A DNA stretch of 64,000 nt. Origin: Timaviella obliquedivisa GSE-PSE-MK23-08B. GTDB taxonomy: Bacteria > Cyanobacteriota > Cyanobacteriia > Elainellales > Elainellaceae. The position numbers and the translations under genes are program-made. Below are positions 33,074-42,475 of the stretch, one piece after another. The stretch is from positions 1-64,000 of the forward strand of contig JAHHII010000009.1 in assembly GCA_019358855.1 (NCBI GenBank), read 5' to 3'. Position 1 is the stretch's first letter. The number at the start of each line of letters is the position of its first letter. The notes under the pieces are model-generated. The model made no database searches and was not told where the DNA came from. It worked only from the letters and a program-made list of their open reading frames with translations.

Positions 33074-35716
33074 ATGCGTAGGGATAATCAACTTAACGGA
33101 GCCATTAACGTCGGACTCGTGACTAATCGGAACGGTAAAGTTGGCAGAAAGGATCTTGATGACTTGTATCAATTTAATCTATCTGGGCGGAGCAGCCTAG
33201 GTGTCAACCTTTCTAAAATCTCTAAAAAAGCCAAAGTCGGAGTTGAACTCTACAAACTTAAGCGCCCCCTTGAAGAAGTAAGGGGAAATGTTGGCAACAT
33301 TGACTTTAGCCAAATTGATCGGTCAGATCTCAGCACCAATTTTGAACTTATCCGTTCTGCCAAGGCACGCAATCCCAGAGGCTCAAAGATTGCCCTCAAC
33401 CCACTTGACTCTGGTGATTATGTCATCCGAATTCGGCAAAGCGGCAAAATAGACAGCAAATATCGCCTCTCCATCGTTGGCGCGCTGCTCCCCGAAGATC
33501 CCATCCCAATGCCTGACCCTATTCCCACACCTGACCCTATTCCTACACCCGATCCTATCCCTACTCCCGATCCCATACCCACTCCCGACCCAACTCCCAT
33601 TCCGATCCCCGAAGATGGCAACTCTTTAGCAGGTGCTCGTCCTTTGGATTTCTTATTTACAGCCCAAGGTGGCGTTGTCAACGATGGCGACCAGCAAGAC
33701 TACTACAAATTCTCGGTGCCCAGCACCAGCGCTGGCGACTATAAGTTTGACCTCTCAGGGCTAACGGCTAATGCCAATGTTGAGATTCTCGACATTAACG
33801 GAGTTTTGATCAAAACTACGACGACTCTTGGAAATCAGGCTGAGTCGATACTTGTTCCTTTAAACGAAGGAAGCTATTTTGCGCGGGTGTTCCAAGGCAC
33901 TCCAGGCGCTACAAGCAACTACAGTCTTAGTATGTCCTTGCTGACTGATGGCTTTACAGGAACCCTGGCAGGCGGAGCAGATAGTGCTTCATTGCTAACG
34001 CCCACAACCGTTCTAGGGGTACTGGCATCTAACTATGTATTAGATGGCGCTAAGAATTCTACAGAAGACTTATTCAAGATTGTGGTTGCTCCAGGTGAGC
34101 GCAAATTCTTAAACTTAGAACTCAAAGGTATTTCTGGCGGAAGTTTAACAGGCAACTTAGATGTTGAGTTATTTGGTGCTGACGGATTTGCTCCAACTGC
34201 AAATACTTCTATTTTGACCTCATCACGATCGGGCAACAGCGCCGAAGTTTTTGGCGGAACCCTAGATGAGGGCACGTACTACATTCGGATTAAGCCAGGG
34301 GTAGTTGGAACCCGCGAAGGATCTGAGTACAGCTTATCAATGTCACTCAACCCTAAAAACAGCGTTCCGACTATTACGCGAGACATTAACTATGGAAGAA
34401 CTCAGATTCTTGATGATAACAACGCTGTCATTGGAGAGAATGGCAATAGTTCTGATGCCAAGCTTCTCACCAAGGTCGGTGGATTAGCATACTTCTCTGC
34501 TTTCGATGGAGCCGATACCGCTCTTTGGAAAACTGATGGAACTCTGAAAGGGACTCAGAAGCTTAAGTCTTTCTCTGGTTCTTTGAGCAACTTTACCGAA
34601 GCTAATAACTTCCTTTACTTTGCAGGAAATGATAGCTCAACCGGAACTGAACTTTGGAGAAGTGATGGAACTGCCAGTGGGACAGTCTTGGTAAAAGATC
34701 TACGAACAGGAAGCAATGGTTCTAGTCCTACAAGCTTGACTGCCGCAGGAGGACGACTCTATTTCCTCGCCAACAATGCCTTAGATCCTAATGCTCGGCA
34801 ATTCTACAGAACTAACGTAGCAGGAACAGATATCGAAGCCGTTCCTTTTGCTGTTGATCCTGCTGACCCAGTTTATGGGGTTGGAAATCTTGCTTTCTAT
34901 AACAATACGCTCTACTTCTCGGCAGAACAGGGTGCGAATAGTAGCTCTATTGGCAAAGAGTTATGGCGGATAGATAATCCGGGAGGCATTTCGCCAGGAG
35001 TACCGATCAGTCAAGACCTTAACCCTTCCCGTAGTTCCAACCCTAACGCGTTTGTGGTGGCGAATGGCAAGCTGTATGCATCTGCGGTCGTGTCTGGTAC
35101 TACCTCCTCCCTTGTAAAAATTGATGGTAGTGGTGCCACTTTAATTCAGAGTGGTTTGACAGATCCTAAGAGTTTTGTGGCGGTCGGTAATACACTCTAC
35201 TTCTCAGGCCACACGACCGCTGATGGAACAGAACTATGGAAATTGGATACCACTACTGACACAGCATCTCTTCTAAACATTGCCTCTGACACAACAGGTT
35301 TTGGGACTCTAAGTTCCCGTCCCAACAACCTAGTTACAGTTGGAACCTCAGTCTATTTCTTTGCAGATGCAAACGATGGCATGGGTGAAGGGCTTTGGAA
35401 GGTTGATAGTGGCTCGACTCCAATGCAGGTCAGCATTACAGACGTTTCTAATGGAATGGGCACAAACCCTGAGGAGTTAGTGGCGATCGGCAGTTCTCTT
35501 TACTTCTCGGCACTTAACACGACCAAAGGCAGAGAGTTATGGTCTTACAACACTGCCACCAGCACAATGAAGCTAGTTGACATCAACACGAAAGCTGATC
35601 CGAATGATTCTAGCAAGACCCTCAGCTCCAACCCTGAGCGTTTGACCAATATTGGCGGGTCGCTGTACTTTATTGCAGACAATGGTCTAGATGGTATTGA
35701 GCTAATGTCTCTTTAA
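33074..35716 (+). CDS. PPC-domain and ELWxxDGT-repeat surface protein
   Basis: 880 aa. The N-terminal 150 residues resemble a pre-peptidase (PPC) beta-domain. A (PxPDPI)n linker (about residues 143-178) leads into further PPC-like domains ending in YSLSMS (about 285 and 424). The C-terminal half (about 430-880) is a beta-propeller-like array of ELW(K/R)xDGT repeats (for example ELWRSDGTASGTVLV). No signal peptide or RTX signature is visible, so export is uncertain. The likely role is extracellular or envelope binding; no enzyme motif was seen. It ends at an intrinsic terminator (35755-35794). Confidence 0.75.
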   Translation: MRRDNQLNGAINVGLVTNRNGKVGRKDLDDLYQFNLSGRSSLGVNLSKISKKAKVGVELYKLKRPLEEVRGNVGNIDFSQIDRSDLSTNFELIRSAKARNPRGSKIALNPLDSGDYVIRIRQSGKIDSKYRLSIVGALLPEDPIPMPDPIPTPDPIPTPDPIPTPDPIPTPDPTPIPIPEDGNSLAGARPLDFLFTAQGGVVNDGDQQDYYKFSVPSTSAGDYKFDLSGLTANANVEILDINGVLIKTTTTLGNQAESILVPLNEGSYFARVFQGTPGATSNYSLSMSLLTDGFTGTLAGGADSASLLTPTTVLGVLASNYVLDGAKNSTEDLFKIVVAPGERKFLNLELKGISGGSLTGNLDVELFGADGFAPTANTSILTSSRSGNSAEVFGGTLDEGTYYIRIKPGVVGTREGSEYSLSMSLNPKNSVPTITRDINYGRTQILDDNNAVIGENGNSSDAKLLTKVGGLAYFSAFDGADTALWKTDGTLKGTQKLKSFSGSLSNFTEANNFLYFAGNDSSTGTELWRSDGTASGTVLVKDLRTGSNGSSPTSLTAAGGRLYFLANNALDPNARQFYRTNVAGTDIEAVPFAVDPADPVYGVGNLAFYNNTLYFSAEQGANSSSIGKELWRIDNPGGISPGVPISQDLNPSRSSNPNAFVVANGKLYASAVVSGTTSSLVKIDGSGATLIQSGLTDPKSFVAVGNTLYFSGHTTADGTELWKLDTTTDTASLLNIASDTTGFGTLSSRPNNLVTVGTSVYFFADANDGMGEGLWKVDSGSTPMQVSITDVSNGMGTNPEELVAIGSSLYFSALNTTKGRELWSYNTATSTMKLVDINTKADPNDSSKTLSSNPERLTNIGGSLYFIADNGLDGIELMSL
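33497..33610 (+). repeat. Coding 18-bp tandem repeat (proline/aspartate linker)
   Basis: Repeated units encoding PDPIPT (about six) within the PPC protein. Synonymous differences (CCTATTCCCACACCTGAC versus CCCATACCCACTCCCGAC) separate the copies, so the array is not freshly duplicated. Confidence 0.8.
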
Positions 35717-35754
35717 TAGAGTCATCTCGCAAACTGCTTAGAGGCATAAACATT

Positions 35755-35794
35755 AAAGTCCCCTGACCTCTTCAAGAAGCCGGGGGGCTTTTGT
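35755..35794 (+). terminator. Intrinsic terminator
   Basis: Stem AAAGTCCCC (35755-35763) pairs with GGGGGCTTT (35783-35791) with one G-T wobble, followed by T residues. It ends the PPC/ELWxxDGT gene. Confidence 0.75.
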
Positions 35795-35816
35795 ATTCAG
35801 CCTACTTTTCGCTTGA

Positions 35817-37670
35817 TTAATGAGATACAGGGCTAGAGGGCTGCTTATTAAAGTCAGGCAATTCAACCATGGCTAAAGATTGGCGCTTTTTGAGGGGACG
35901 CAATGGATAGACCAGAGGCGAAGGAGAGTTTTGAGAATTTGCGACAAAGGCAGGAACCGAGCTTTGAGGCACTGGATTGAGAGGAGACTGAACTGCTGCG
36001 GGCTGTCGAATCGTTGGGGATTGAACAGCCTTTTGAACAGGAGCTTCAACAGGTTGAGGTTTGGGAACTGGCACCGATGCCAAAACTTGGGGGGAAATTG
36101 GCTGAGGGGAAGCTGCCTGAGAGGAGACTGCGGGAACATCCCAAGGGTCTTGCTCAATGTTGGCTGTGGGAGTGGCGTTTTCTAAGGCGGCAAAGTCGAT
36201 CGCCTCAAAAGCAGCAAAATCTCCAGAAAGACTAGCCTTTACCACATCTTCGGTGGACACCTCAATCAGCCGGGCTAAATCTTGCCACAAAGCGTCTTCT
36301 GCATCTGCCATTGGCACTTCTAGGGGCGGCGGCAAGATCTCTTTGGGTTCGGTGGCGATCGGTTGGGCAGGCTTATGCATCAATTCACTGGTCAATTCGC
36401 TGACCGCTGGAGCAGAGACGGGTTCAGGGCTCGGAGGGGCGATCGTCGATTGCAAGGCATCAACTGGGAACGGTTCAGCCAGCATGGCTTCGGCAATCAA
36501 ATCGGCTAGAGGCTGAACGATCGAACTGATGTGCGCCATGAGAGCCGGGTCGTCGGCAACAGGATCAAGGGTTGGATCAAGGGTTGGATCAGTTACGGGA
36601 TCAATTTGCGAGTGGATTGTGGGAGGGGCGACCCTTGCGGTATCTGCGGAGCAGCGCGCTTCTTCTTTCCAAACTTCCTCAGAAGATGCTGAGACAGCTT
36701 GCACCGAGGGCATGTGAGGCGCTTGCAGTTCAGGTAAAGTAAAGGTAGGAAGATTCAGATTCTCGTTGGGCTGAAGCTTTAAGTGAGCATCCTCAGATTG
36801 GAAGTTATCCAATGCACCCGGAGTAATATTCATCCAAGGCATTTTCCCTGGCATTGAATTAGACTGTGCTGCCCAAGGCTTGATGCGCTGGGCTTTTGGC
36901 AAGAAAAGGTAATCGCTTGCAGTTTGAGCAGAGGGTAACTCCTGACCTTCGTATTGGGGCACCGGAACTTCTAAGCATTTCTCCAATGCTGCCTTGAACT
37001 GAAGAGTGTAGCGCTGCTGACGATAGAGACGAGTTTGCAAGTCTCGGCAGTTGCCTTCAGTTTGAGCGAGGATTTGGGACTGCTCGGTGTAGCGCTGTTG
37101 CAGCAGAGAGGTTTCTCGCTCTAGTTGTGCCACTCGTTCCTGGCTGGCTTCAAGTTGATCGGTAAGGGTTTCGAGCAAAATCTGCTGCCTTTGATTGGTT
37201 TGGTGGGCAAATTCAAGTTGGTTGTAGAGCGTGGTGATTTGCTCTTGAGCCTTGGGTAAGTTCTGGGGCATCGGTTCGGTAGACTCAATGCAAGGGAGAG
37301 AACTATGGCTTTGCTCTAGTGCTTCTTCCAGTTGGGAAACTCGATCTAACAAAGCGCTATTGCATTGGTTGAGTTCCTGAATCAGGCTGACTAAATCGGC
37401 GAGTTCGGGAGGTTCGGCTGGGTGAACAGATTCCTCAGGCTGAGATGATTCAGCGCTAGGGGCGATCGGCTCTGTCTCTGCTACCTCCACTGCCCCATCT
37501 GTTGGAGTCATTTCAATCTCCGCCAAAGAAACTACCAGAAAATCGACTTCTGAGTCTTCTTGCTCATACATCCCTGTAAAAGGATCTCTCCAAATCAAGG
37601 GTGCTTCGTCCATTGACTTAGATTGATGAGGATCAGGCTGATTGTTGGAAGGGGCGTTTGATTGACTCAT
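35817..37670 (-). CDS. Large coiled-coil protein of unknown function
   Basis: 617 aa. A short acidic N-terminus (MDEAPLIWRDPFTGMYEQED) precedes a coiled coil (about residues 95-235, with LLDRVSQLEEALEQS, LYNQLEFAHQTNQRQQILLE and LERETSLLQQRY heptads). The remaining 380 residues are Pro/Ala/Glu-rich and look disordered, with short conserved-looking islands. No signal peptide, TM or catalytic motif. It resembles cyanobacteria-specific coiled-coil scaffold proteins, but I do not assign a function. It is divergent from csaB by direction of neighbours and appears monocistronic. Confidence 0.75.
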   Translation of the reverse strand: MSQSNAPSNNQPDPHQSKSMDEAPLIWRDPFTGMYEQEDSEVDFLVVSLAEIEMTPTDGAVEVAETEPIAPSAESSQPEESVHPAEPPELADLVSLIQELNQCNSALLDRVSQLEEALEQSHSSLPCIESTEPMPQNLPKAQEQITTLYNQLEFAHQTNQRQQILLETLTDQLEASQERVAQLERETSLLQQRYTEQSQILAQTEGNCRDLQTRLYRQQRYTLQFKAALEKCLEVPVPQYEGQELPSAQTASDYLFLPKAQRIKPWAAQSNSMPGKMPWMNITPGALDNFQSEDAHLKLQPNENLNLPTFTLPELQAPHMPSVQAVSASSEEVWKEEARCSADTARVAPPTIHSQIDPVTDPTLDPTLDPVADDPALMAHISSIVQPLADLIAEAMLAEPFPVDALQSTIAPPSPEPVSAPAVSELTSELMHKPAQPIATEPKEILPPPLEVPMADAEDALWQDLARLIEVSTEDVVKASLSGDFAAFEAIDFAALENATPTANIEQDPWDVPAVSSQAASPQPISPQVLASVPVPKPQPVEAPVQKAVQSPTIRQPAAVQSPLNPVPQSSVPAFVANSQNSPSPLVYPLRPLKKRQSLAMVELPDFNKQPSSPVSH

Positions 37671-37861
37671 AGGTTTGACTCTCGGACGGGCGGATACGCG
37701 AGCGTTAGATAAGGTTTTGGGCTAAAAAGACAGTGTACTACTGAGTTTCGGGTGCCTTAGGAAACACGTCAATTTAACTCCTAATTTATTAGCACAGAAA
37801 AAGATTTTGGTGACACCTTATTTAAATTCATTTTCAAGTTTTCAAGTTTTGATAATGCGTG

Positions 37862-38896
37862 TTACCTCAAGGCGGTCTGGAGAAACGCTTGATGGGTTGA
37901 GGCTCGATCGATCAACACCTGAACCCGATCTTTGGAGAGCGGGTCGCCATTGGCGTATAGGTCTAGCCACTCTCGACTGATTGCCTGGGGGTCGAGAGGA
38001 ATCTGATTCATTGTCCATCCAGGAAGCTCCAAATCTTGCATCAGTTGGCTTACCTTCGGGTCGTAGCTGAGCGCAAAACAGCGACATTCTGCCGCCGCTG
38101 CCATGATTAGCCCATGGAAACGCATGGCGATCGCCATTTCCACTCCCCGAAATACGCCCATCAGTTGCTTCGGATCGCTCAAAGCAAGAATGTGGCTATT
38201 GGGCAAGCGAGAATGGATAGACTGGGCGATCGCTAAATCCTGCACAGGCTGGAACGGAATCAGCAAAATACAAGTCTCAGTCGCCTTTTGAAAATCTATC
38301 AGCCCCAAGGTCAACGCCTCCAGCCGCTCTGGGGTTAACCCTGGATGGGCACGCAACGCGATCGCCACCCTCGGCGCTGGCAAATCCCACAGGTTAGGAA
38401 CAGGTTCGGCTTGCAACGCCCAAACCGGATCAGGAGCCAGAGTAAAGGGAATTTGCCACTCTGCTAGTAAAGCCGCTGAGCCGCTGTCTCGGACACTGAC
38501 CGCCGTACAGCCTGCAAAAATGTTGCGGGTTAGCCAGCGAGTTGAGGCGCGCTTGAGAGGACCAATACCCTGCGCCCAGGCGATCGTTGTTAATCCGCGT
38601 TGTTGTGCCAGTCCCATTAAGCCGCCGTAGTAAATGGGGCTAAAGGCACTAGTAGCATCTTGCATAAGACTGCCGCCGCCCCAAATCAAGGCATCGGATT
38701 GGCGCAGGGCACGGAGCACCTCAAAGGCTGACTGGCGATCGCAGGCTTCGACCTGATAGCGATCGCGGGTTTCTGCTGGGTTGCCCGATAACACTATAGG
38801 CTGAACATGACGAGGCAGCATTTGCAGTAGAGTTGCTAACAGCGCCTCATCTCCACCATTCCCTTTGCCATAATAACCACACAAAACTGCCCGCAT
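37862..38896 (-). CDS. csaB: Polysaccharide pyruvyl transferase CsaB
   Basis: 344 aa. The N-terminal GYYGKGNGGDEALL and WGGGSLMQDATS motifs, and AMRFHGLIMAAAA near residue 255, are family signatures (GT-B-like pyruvyltransferase). It adds a ketal pyruvate from phosphoenolpyruvate to cell-wall polysaccharide, which in other bacteria anchors S-layer (SLH) proteins. In this window it fits the surface polysaccharide theme. The start is the ATG at 38896. Confidence 0.9.
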   Translation of the reverse strand: MRAVLCGYYGKGNGGDEALLATLLQMLPRHVQPIVLSGNPAETRDRYQVEACDRQSAFEVLRALRQSDALIWGGGSLMQDATSAFSPIYYGGLMGLAQQRGLTTIAWAQGIGPLKRASTRWLTRNIFAGCTAVSVRDSGSAALLAEWQIPFTLAPDPVWALQAEPVPNLWDLPAPRVAIALRAHPGLTPERLEALTLGLIDFQKATETCILLIPFQPVQDLAIAQSIHSRLPNSHILALSDPKQLMGVFRGVEMAIAMRFHGLIMAAAAECRCFALSYDPKVSQLMQDLELPGWTMNQIPLDPQAISREWLDLYANGDPLSKDRVQVLIDRASTHQAFLQTALR

Positions 38897-38950
38897 TGTT
38901 AACCAAATTCCAGTAACATAACCCTTACCATAGTCTGTTTTGAAAACTCC

Positions 38951-39262
38951 ATGAACGCCCTTTCAATTCCAACCTGGATGATTCATGTCTCTAGCGTCAT
39001 TGAGTGGATTGTCGCTATTTGGCTAATCTGGGTTTACAGCGAAGTGACAGAGAATCCAACGTGGCGCGGTCTTTCGTTTGCCATGTTGCCTGCATTAGTC
39101 AGCGCCATGTGTGCTTGTACCTGGCATTTTTTTGATAATGATCCTTCGCTAGAGTGGCTGGTTGTGGTGCAAGGTGCCACGACTTTGATTGGAAATGGAA
39201 CGCTATGCTTGGCAGCTTGGTGGATTTATCGATCGGGTCAAGAAGAGAAGGAAGCGAAATAA
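38951..39262 (+). CDS. DUF2499 membrane protein
   Basis: 103 aa with three hydrophobic helices, starting MNALSIPTWMIHVSSVIEW, which matches DUF2499, a family conserved in cyanobacteria and plastids. Function unknown. It is followed 69 bp later by the DUF3593 gene, its usual neighbour, suggesting that the two act together. Confidence 0.88.
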   Translation: MNALSIPTWMIHVSSVIEWIVAIWLIWVYSEVTENPTWRGLSFAMLPALVSAMCACTWHFFDNDPSLEWLVVVQGATTLIGNGTLCLAAWWIYRSGQEEKEAK

Positions 39263-39331
39263 AGGTCATTTGTCTAAGCGCTATCTCACTGTTCTAATCA
39301 CTTCTAATTACCGAATCATTTGTGCCGCCTC

Positions 39332-39634
39332 ATGCCTCCTGAAACTTTGTTTGGTTTATCTCTTTTCCCCTACCTGGGTTTTCTTTGGTTCCTTAGCAAG
39401 GCGAAGCAAACTCCCAGGCTAGGGTTTATTGGGTTTTGTATGACTTTAGTATTTGTGGCAGTCACGATCCCGGCGGGGATTTATGCCAAGGTCGTTTACG
39501 GGGAATCACTGGCAAACGTTGACTTTTTGCATGGTGGAGCAGAATCTTTCCTAACGCTGGCAAATATCTTGGTGGTGATAGGGTTTCAGCAGGCGATCGC
39601 CCAGCAGCGCGCTTCTAAACAAGCGCCTAAATAA
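39332..39634 (+). CDS. DUF3593 membrane protein
   Basis: 100 aa from the ATG at 39332 (a TTG at 39320 is less likely). Three hydrophobic segments; the N-terminal PPETLFGLSLFPYLGFLWFL is typical of DUF3593. Like DUF2499 it is conserved in photosynthetic organisms and has no established function. The pair probably forms a membrane complex (inference). Confidence 0.87.
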   Translation: MPPETLFGLSLFPYLGFLWFLSKAKQTPRLGFIGFCMTLVFVAVTIPAGIYAKVVYGESLANVDFLHGGAESFLTLANILVVIGFQQAIAQQRASKQAPK

Positions 39635-39709
39635 GTCTCCTCTTCCCGTTGGGTTTCGCCATCTCAGCGGGAACCCTGGAAAGGTGAACGCCCGTGTGCG
39701 CTACCTATT

Positions 39710-41767
39710 ATGACTTGTTGCCTTAACCCTCAATGCCCAAACCCAATTAATTCTGACAAAGCGAGTAGTTGTCAAAGCTGCGGTACACCCCTAACCTTGC
39801 TGCGAGGACGGTATCGAGCGGTGCAGACCTTAGGACAAGGTGGTTTTGGAAGAACCTATTTAGCGGTCGATGAAGATCGCCTCAAAAGCCGTTGCGTCAT
39901 CAAACAATTTGCGCCTCAAGTCCAGGGCAAATCCATGGAAAAAGCGATTCAGCTTTTTAACCAAGAGGCAGTTCGTTTAGATGAGCTAGGTGAACATGCC
40001 CAAATTCCTACCTTGCTAGCGTACTTCGAGCAGGGGGGCTATCTCTACTTAGTGCAGCAGTTTATTGAAGGGCAGAGTTTACTTCAACAGATGCGGCAGC
40101 AAGGCGCATTTAACGAACGGCAAATTCGGGAGGTGCTGTCGGATGTGCTGCCAGTTTTACGCTTTATCCACAAAAACCAGGTGATTCACCGAGATATTAC
40201 GCCTGCCAACATTTTGCGCCGTCAATCGGACGATCGCATCATTTTAATTGACTTTGGTGTCGCTAAACAGCTTGATGCTGAGGCTGGAGTTGAGGCTGGA
40301 ACTCGCATCGGCACTGAGGGTTATTCTCCTTTAGAACAATTCAGGGGCGGCAAGGCTTATCCAGCCAGCGATCTCTACAGCCTAGGAGCCACTTGCCTTC
40401 ATTTAATGACTCAAACCCGTCCCGACAATTTGTACGATCCCCTTAACGGACTTTGGACTTGGCGCGAGTATTTGCAGAGAGAAAAAGGAGTCAGGGTTAG
40501 CGACCAGATTTCTCATATTTTGGATGGAATGCTGAAAGACTTGGTGAACGATCGCTACCAATCAGCCGATGAAGTCATGCGCGATCTGAACGCCGATTCG
40601 TTCATGCCTGCTTCTGCCCCAATGCAATCCACAGTCCCCTATTTAACGGCTCGTCCCTCTGCTCCGCCCCAATCAGTCTCGCAATCACCTCCATCCAGAA
40701 CGCTTACTTCTCAGCCCCAAGTCTCTAGACCTCCAGTTTCGCCGCCCTCAAGTTCTAGACCTGCAATTCCACAACCCGCAACGTCCCACGCCAGCCAGCA
40801 GCCAGTCATACCGATTCCCCAAGCTGCAACACCTCAGGTTCAATTCCCTGGTGCAAAGGCAGCGATCGCGTCAACAACCTCTCGCTGTCTTTTAACGCTC
40901 ACGAAGCACTCCTCGTGGGTGACCAGCGTGGCAATTAGCCCTAATGCCAAAACATTTGCCAGCAGTAGCCTAGACGACACGATCAAAATTTGGAATCTGC
41001 ATTCCGGCGAAGAATTACTGACCTTGCGGGGACACACCCGCGGCGTGAATGCGATCGCCATTAGTCCTGATGGTAAAACCCTAGTCAGTGGCAGTGATGA
41101 CTACACCATCAAGTTCTGGAGCTACCACACGGGCACACTTCTAGGCACGCTGAAAGAGCACTCACGAGACGTGAATTCAGTAGCCATCACCTCAGACGGC
41201 AAGTTTCTGTGTAGCGGCGGCGAAGACCGAGCCATTCGGCTGTGGCACATGGGAACGGGCGCTCTGCTGAAAACGCTGACGGGTGTAGCTGGAATGATTA
41301 AGACCGTAGCAACCAGCCCCGATGGGAAAGTCTTGGCAAGCGGCGGGTTAGATAACAAAACTAAGCTTTGGAATCTGCAAACTGGGGAACTGCTGCAAAT
41401 TTTGGTTGGACATTTAGGATGTGTTAACGCGATCGCTTTTAGCTCTAATGGGCAGTTTTTAGCAACAGGCAGTAAAGATAAGACGATTAAGCTCTGGAAT
41501 GCTCGCACTGGCGAAATGATCGGCACGTTAGCTGAACATACTAGAGACGTGCAGGCGATCGCCATCACCCCCAACGGCAAAATTCTAGTGAGTGGAAGCG
41601 GCGATACGACCATCAAACTATGGGACTTAGGGACAGGCAAAGTGATAGAGTCTTGGTCAGATCATGCCGATGCGATCAACGCGATCGCCCTTAGCCCAGA
41701 CGGCAAGCGCCTAGTTAGTTGCAGCGCAGACAAGACCGTTAAAATTTGGTCGATGCCTCTCTATTAG
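39710..41767 (+). CDS. Ser/Thr protein kinase with zinc ribbon and seven WD40 repeats
   Basis: 685 aa. N-terminal zinc ribbon (CCLNPQCPNP, then CQSCG), kinase domain (about 30-290) with GQGGFGRTYLAV (P-loop), CVIKQF (VAIK Lys), VIHRDITPANIL (HRD) and LIDFGVAKQ (DFG), a Pro/Ser-rich linker, then seven WD40 repeats (about 385-685), each with the GH/EH-xxxVxxxAxSPxGKxLxSGSxDxTIKLW pattern. It should phosphorylate Ser/Thr and use the propeller as a partner-docking platform. It is the nearest kinase to the PP2C/FHA cluster at 25-31 kb, sharing the zinc-ribbon N-terminus with the phosphatase. Confidence 0.92.
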   Translation: MTCCLNPQCPNPINSDKASSCQSCGTPLTLLRGRYRAVQTLGQGGFGRTYLAVDEDRLKSRCVIKQFAPQVQGKSMEKAIQLFNQEAVRLDELGEHAQIPTLLAYFEQGGYLYLVQQFIEGQSLLQQMRQQGAFNERQIREVLSDVLPVLRFIHKNQVIHRDITPANILRRQSDDRIILIDFGVAKQLDAEAGVEAGTRIGTEGYSPLEQFRGGKAYPASDLYSLGATCLHLMTQTRPDNLYDPLNGLWTWREYLQREKGVRVSDQISHILDGMLKDLVNDRYQSADEVMRDLNADSFMPASAPMQSTVPYLTARPSAPPQSVSQSPPSRTLTSQPQVSRPPVSPPSSSRPAIPQPATSHASQQPVIPIPQAATPQVQFPGAKAAIASTTSRCLLTLTKHSSWVTSVAISPNAKTFASSSLDDTIKIWNLHSGEELLTLRGHTRGVNAIAISPDGKTLVSGSDDYTIKFWSYHTGTLLGTLKEHSRDVNSVAITSDGKFLCSGGEDRAIRLWHMGTGALLKTLTGVAGMIKTVATSPDGKVLASGGLDNKTKLWNLQTGELLQILVGHLGCVNAIAFSSNGQFLATGSKDKTIKLWNARTGEMIGTLAEHTRDVQAIAITPNGKILVSGSGDTTIKLWDLGTGKVIESWSDHADAINAIALSPDGKRLVSCSADKTVKIWSMPLY

Positions 41768-42069
41768 GCAACCCGCAAAACTCAACAAAAAGCCCGCCAG
41801 GTTGTTCTTTAAGGGGATGCAGAGAGAAAATGGGCAGTCAGAAAGCAGTCCAGAGAACCCAAAGTATAAGTAATTCGGGTTTAAACGAAGTTTTTCATTA
41901 CGAATCCCATTCAACTTATCCCCTATTCAGAGGTTGCAGTGCTGATGTTTTCTCGTAGTATCAGAAAGAGAGTTTTCCCGGAGAGCGAATCCTGACCTTC
42001 TTGTGAGTCGTTCGGTTTGCTGTGGGTGAACTCGTAATTGCCGTTTAAGAACATTGAGAGGACTACTAC
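41768..42069. promoter_or_regulatory. Upstream region of ferredoxin
   Basis: 302 bp without a gene, between the kinase and the ferredoxin gene; it must hold the ferredoxin promoter. A GAGAGGA Shine-Dalgarno is present at 42056-42062. No riboswitch or known operator recognised. Confidence 0.4.
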
Positions 42070-42369
42070 ATGGCAACTTTTAAGGTCACGTTAATCAACG
42101 AAGCTGAAGGGCTAAACACCACCATTGAAGTTCCTGATGACGAGTACATCTTAGACGCTGCTGAAGAGCAAGGTCTAGACTTGCCCTATTCTTGCCGTGC
42201 GGGCGCTTGCTCCACCTGTGCAGGAAAACTGACCTCAGGAACCGTTGATCAATCTGACCAATCCTTCTTGGATGATGACCAGATTGAGGCAGGTTTCGTG
42301 CTCACCTGTGTGGCTTATCCTACTTCTGACTGCACCATCAAGACTCATCAAGAAGAAGAGCTTTACTAG
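42070..42369 (+). CDS. petF: Plant-type [2Fe-2S] ferredoxin
   Basis: 99 aa. The cluster ligands are CRAGACSTC (Cys-x4-Cys-x2-Cys) and a distal Cys in VLTCVAYP. It matches photosynthetic ferredoxin I in length and sequence ([31 protein letters not shown] end). It carries electrons from photosystem I to FNR, nitrite reductase and other partners in the cytosol. It is monocistronic, with its own promoter region and an intrinsic terminator. Confidence 0.96.
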   Translation: MATFKVTLINEAEGLNTTIEVPDDEYILDAAEEQGLDLPYSCRAGACSTCAGKLTSGTVDQSDQSFLDDDQIEAGFVLTCVAYPTSDCTIKTHQEEELY

Positions 42370-42437
42370 GCTGAGTATTCGTCAAGGATGAACGGGTTAG
42401 AAGTTCTCTAATCTTGTCCTTACCATTCTTCTAAAAC

Positions 42438-42470
42438 AAGCAGGAGCGCACCTAGCCCTCCTGCTTTGTC
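42438..42470 (+). terminator. Intrinsic terminator after ferredoxin
   Basis: Stem AAGCAGGAG (42438-42446) and CTCCTGCTT (42458-42466) with an 11-nt loop, followed by a T-containing tail. It may also serve the convergent methyltransferase gene. Confidence 0.8.
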
Positions 42471-42475
42471 TTGAT

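Noticed and set aside
33418-33681. Antisense open frame rich in GVGIGSG repeats
   Set aside because: It is the complement of the PDPIPT-encoding array in the PPC protein. Its low-complexity protein is a by-product of that repeat.
36157-36516. Antisense open frame inside the coiled-coil gene
   Set aside because: No recognisable protein; composition follows the Pro/Ala-rich sense codons.
41122-41640. Long antisense open frame (172 codons) across the WD40 repeats
   Set aside because: The sense strand encodes seven regular WD40 repeats; the antisense frame is a shadow caused by their codon pattern and has no ribosome site.
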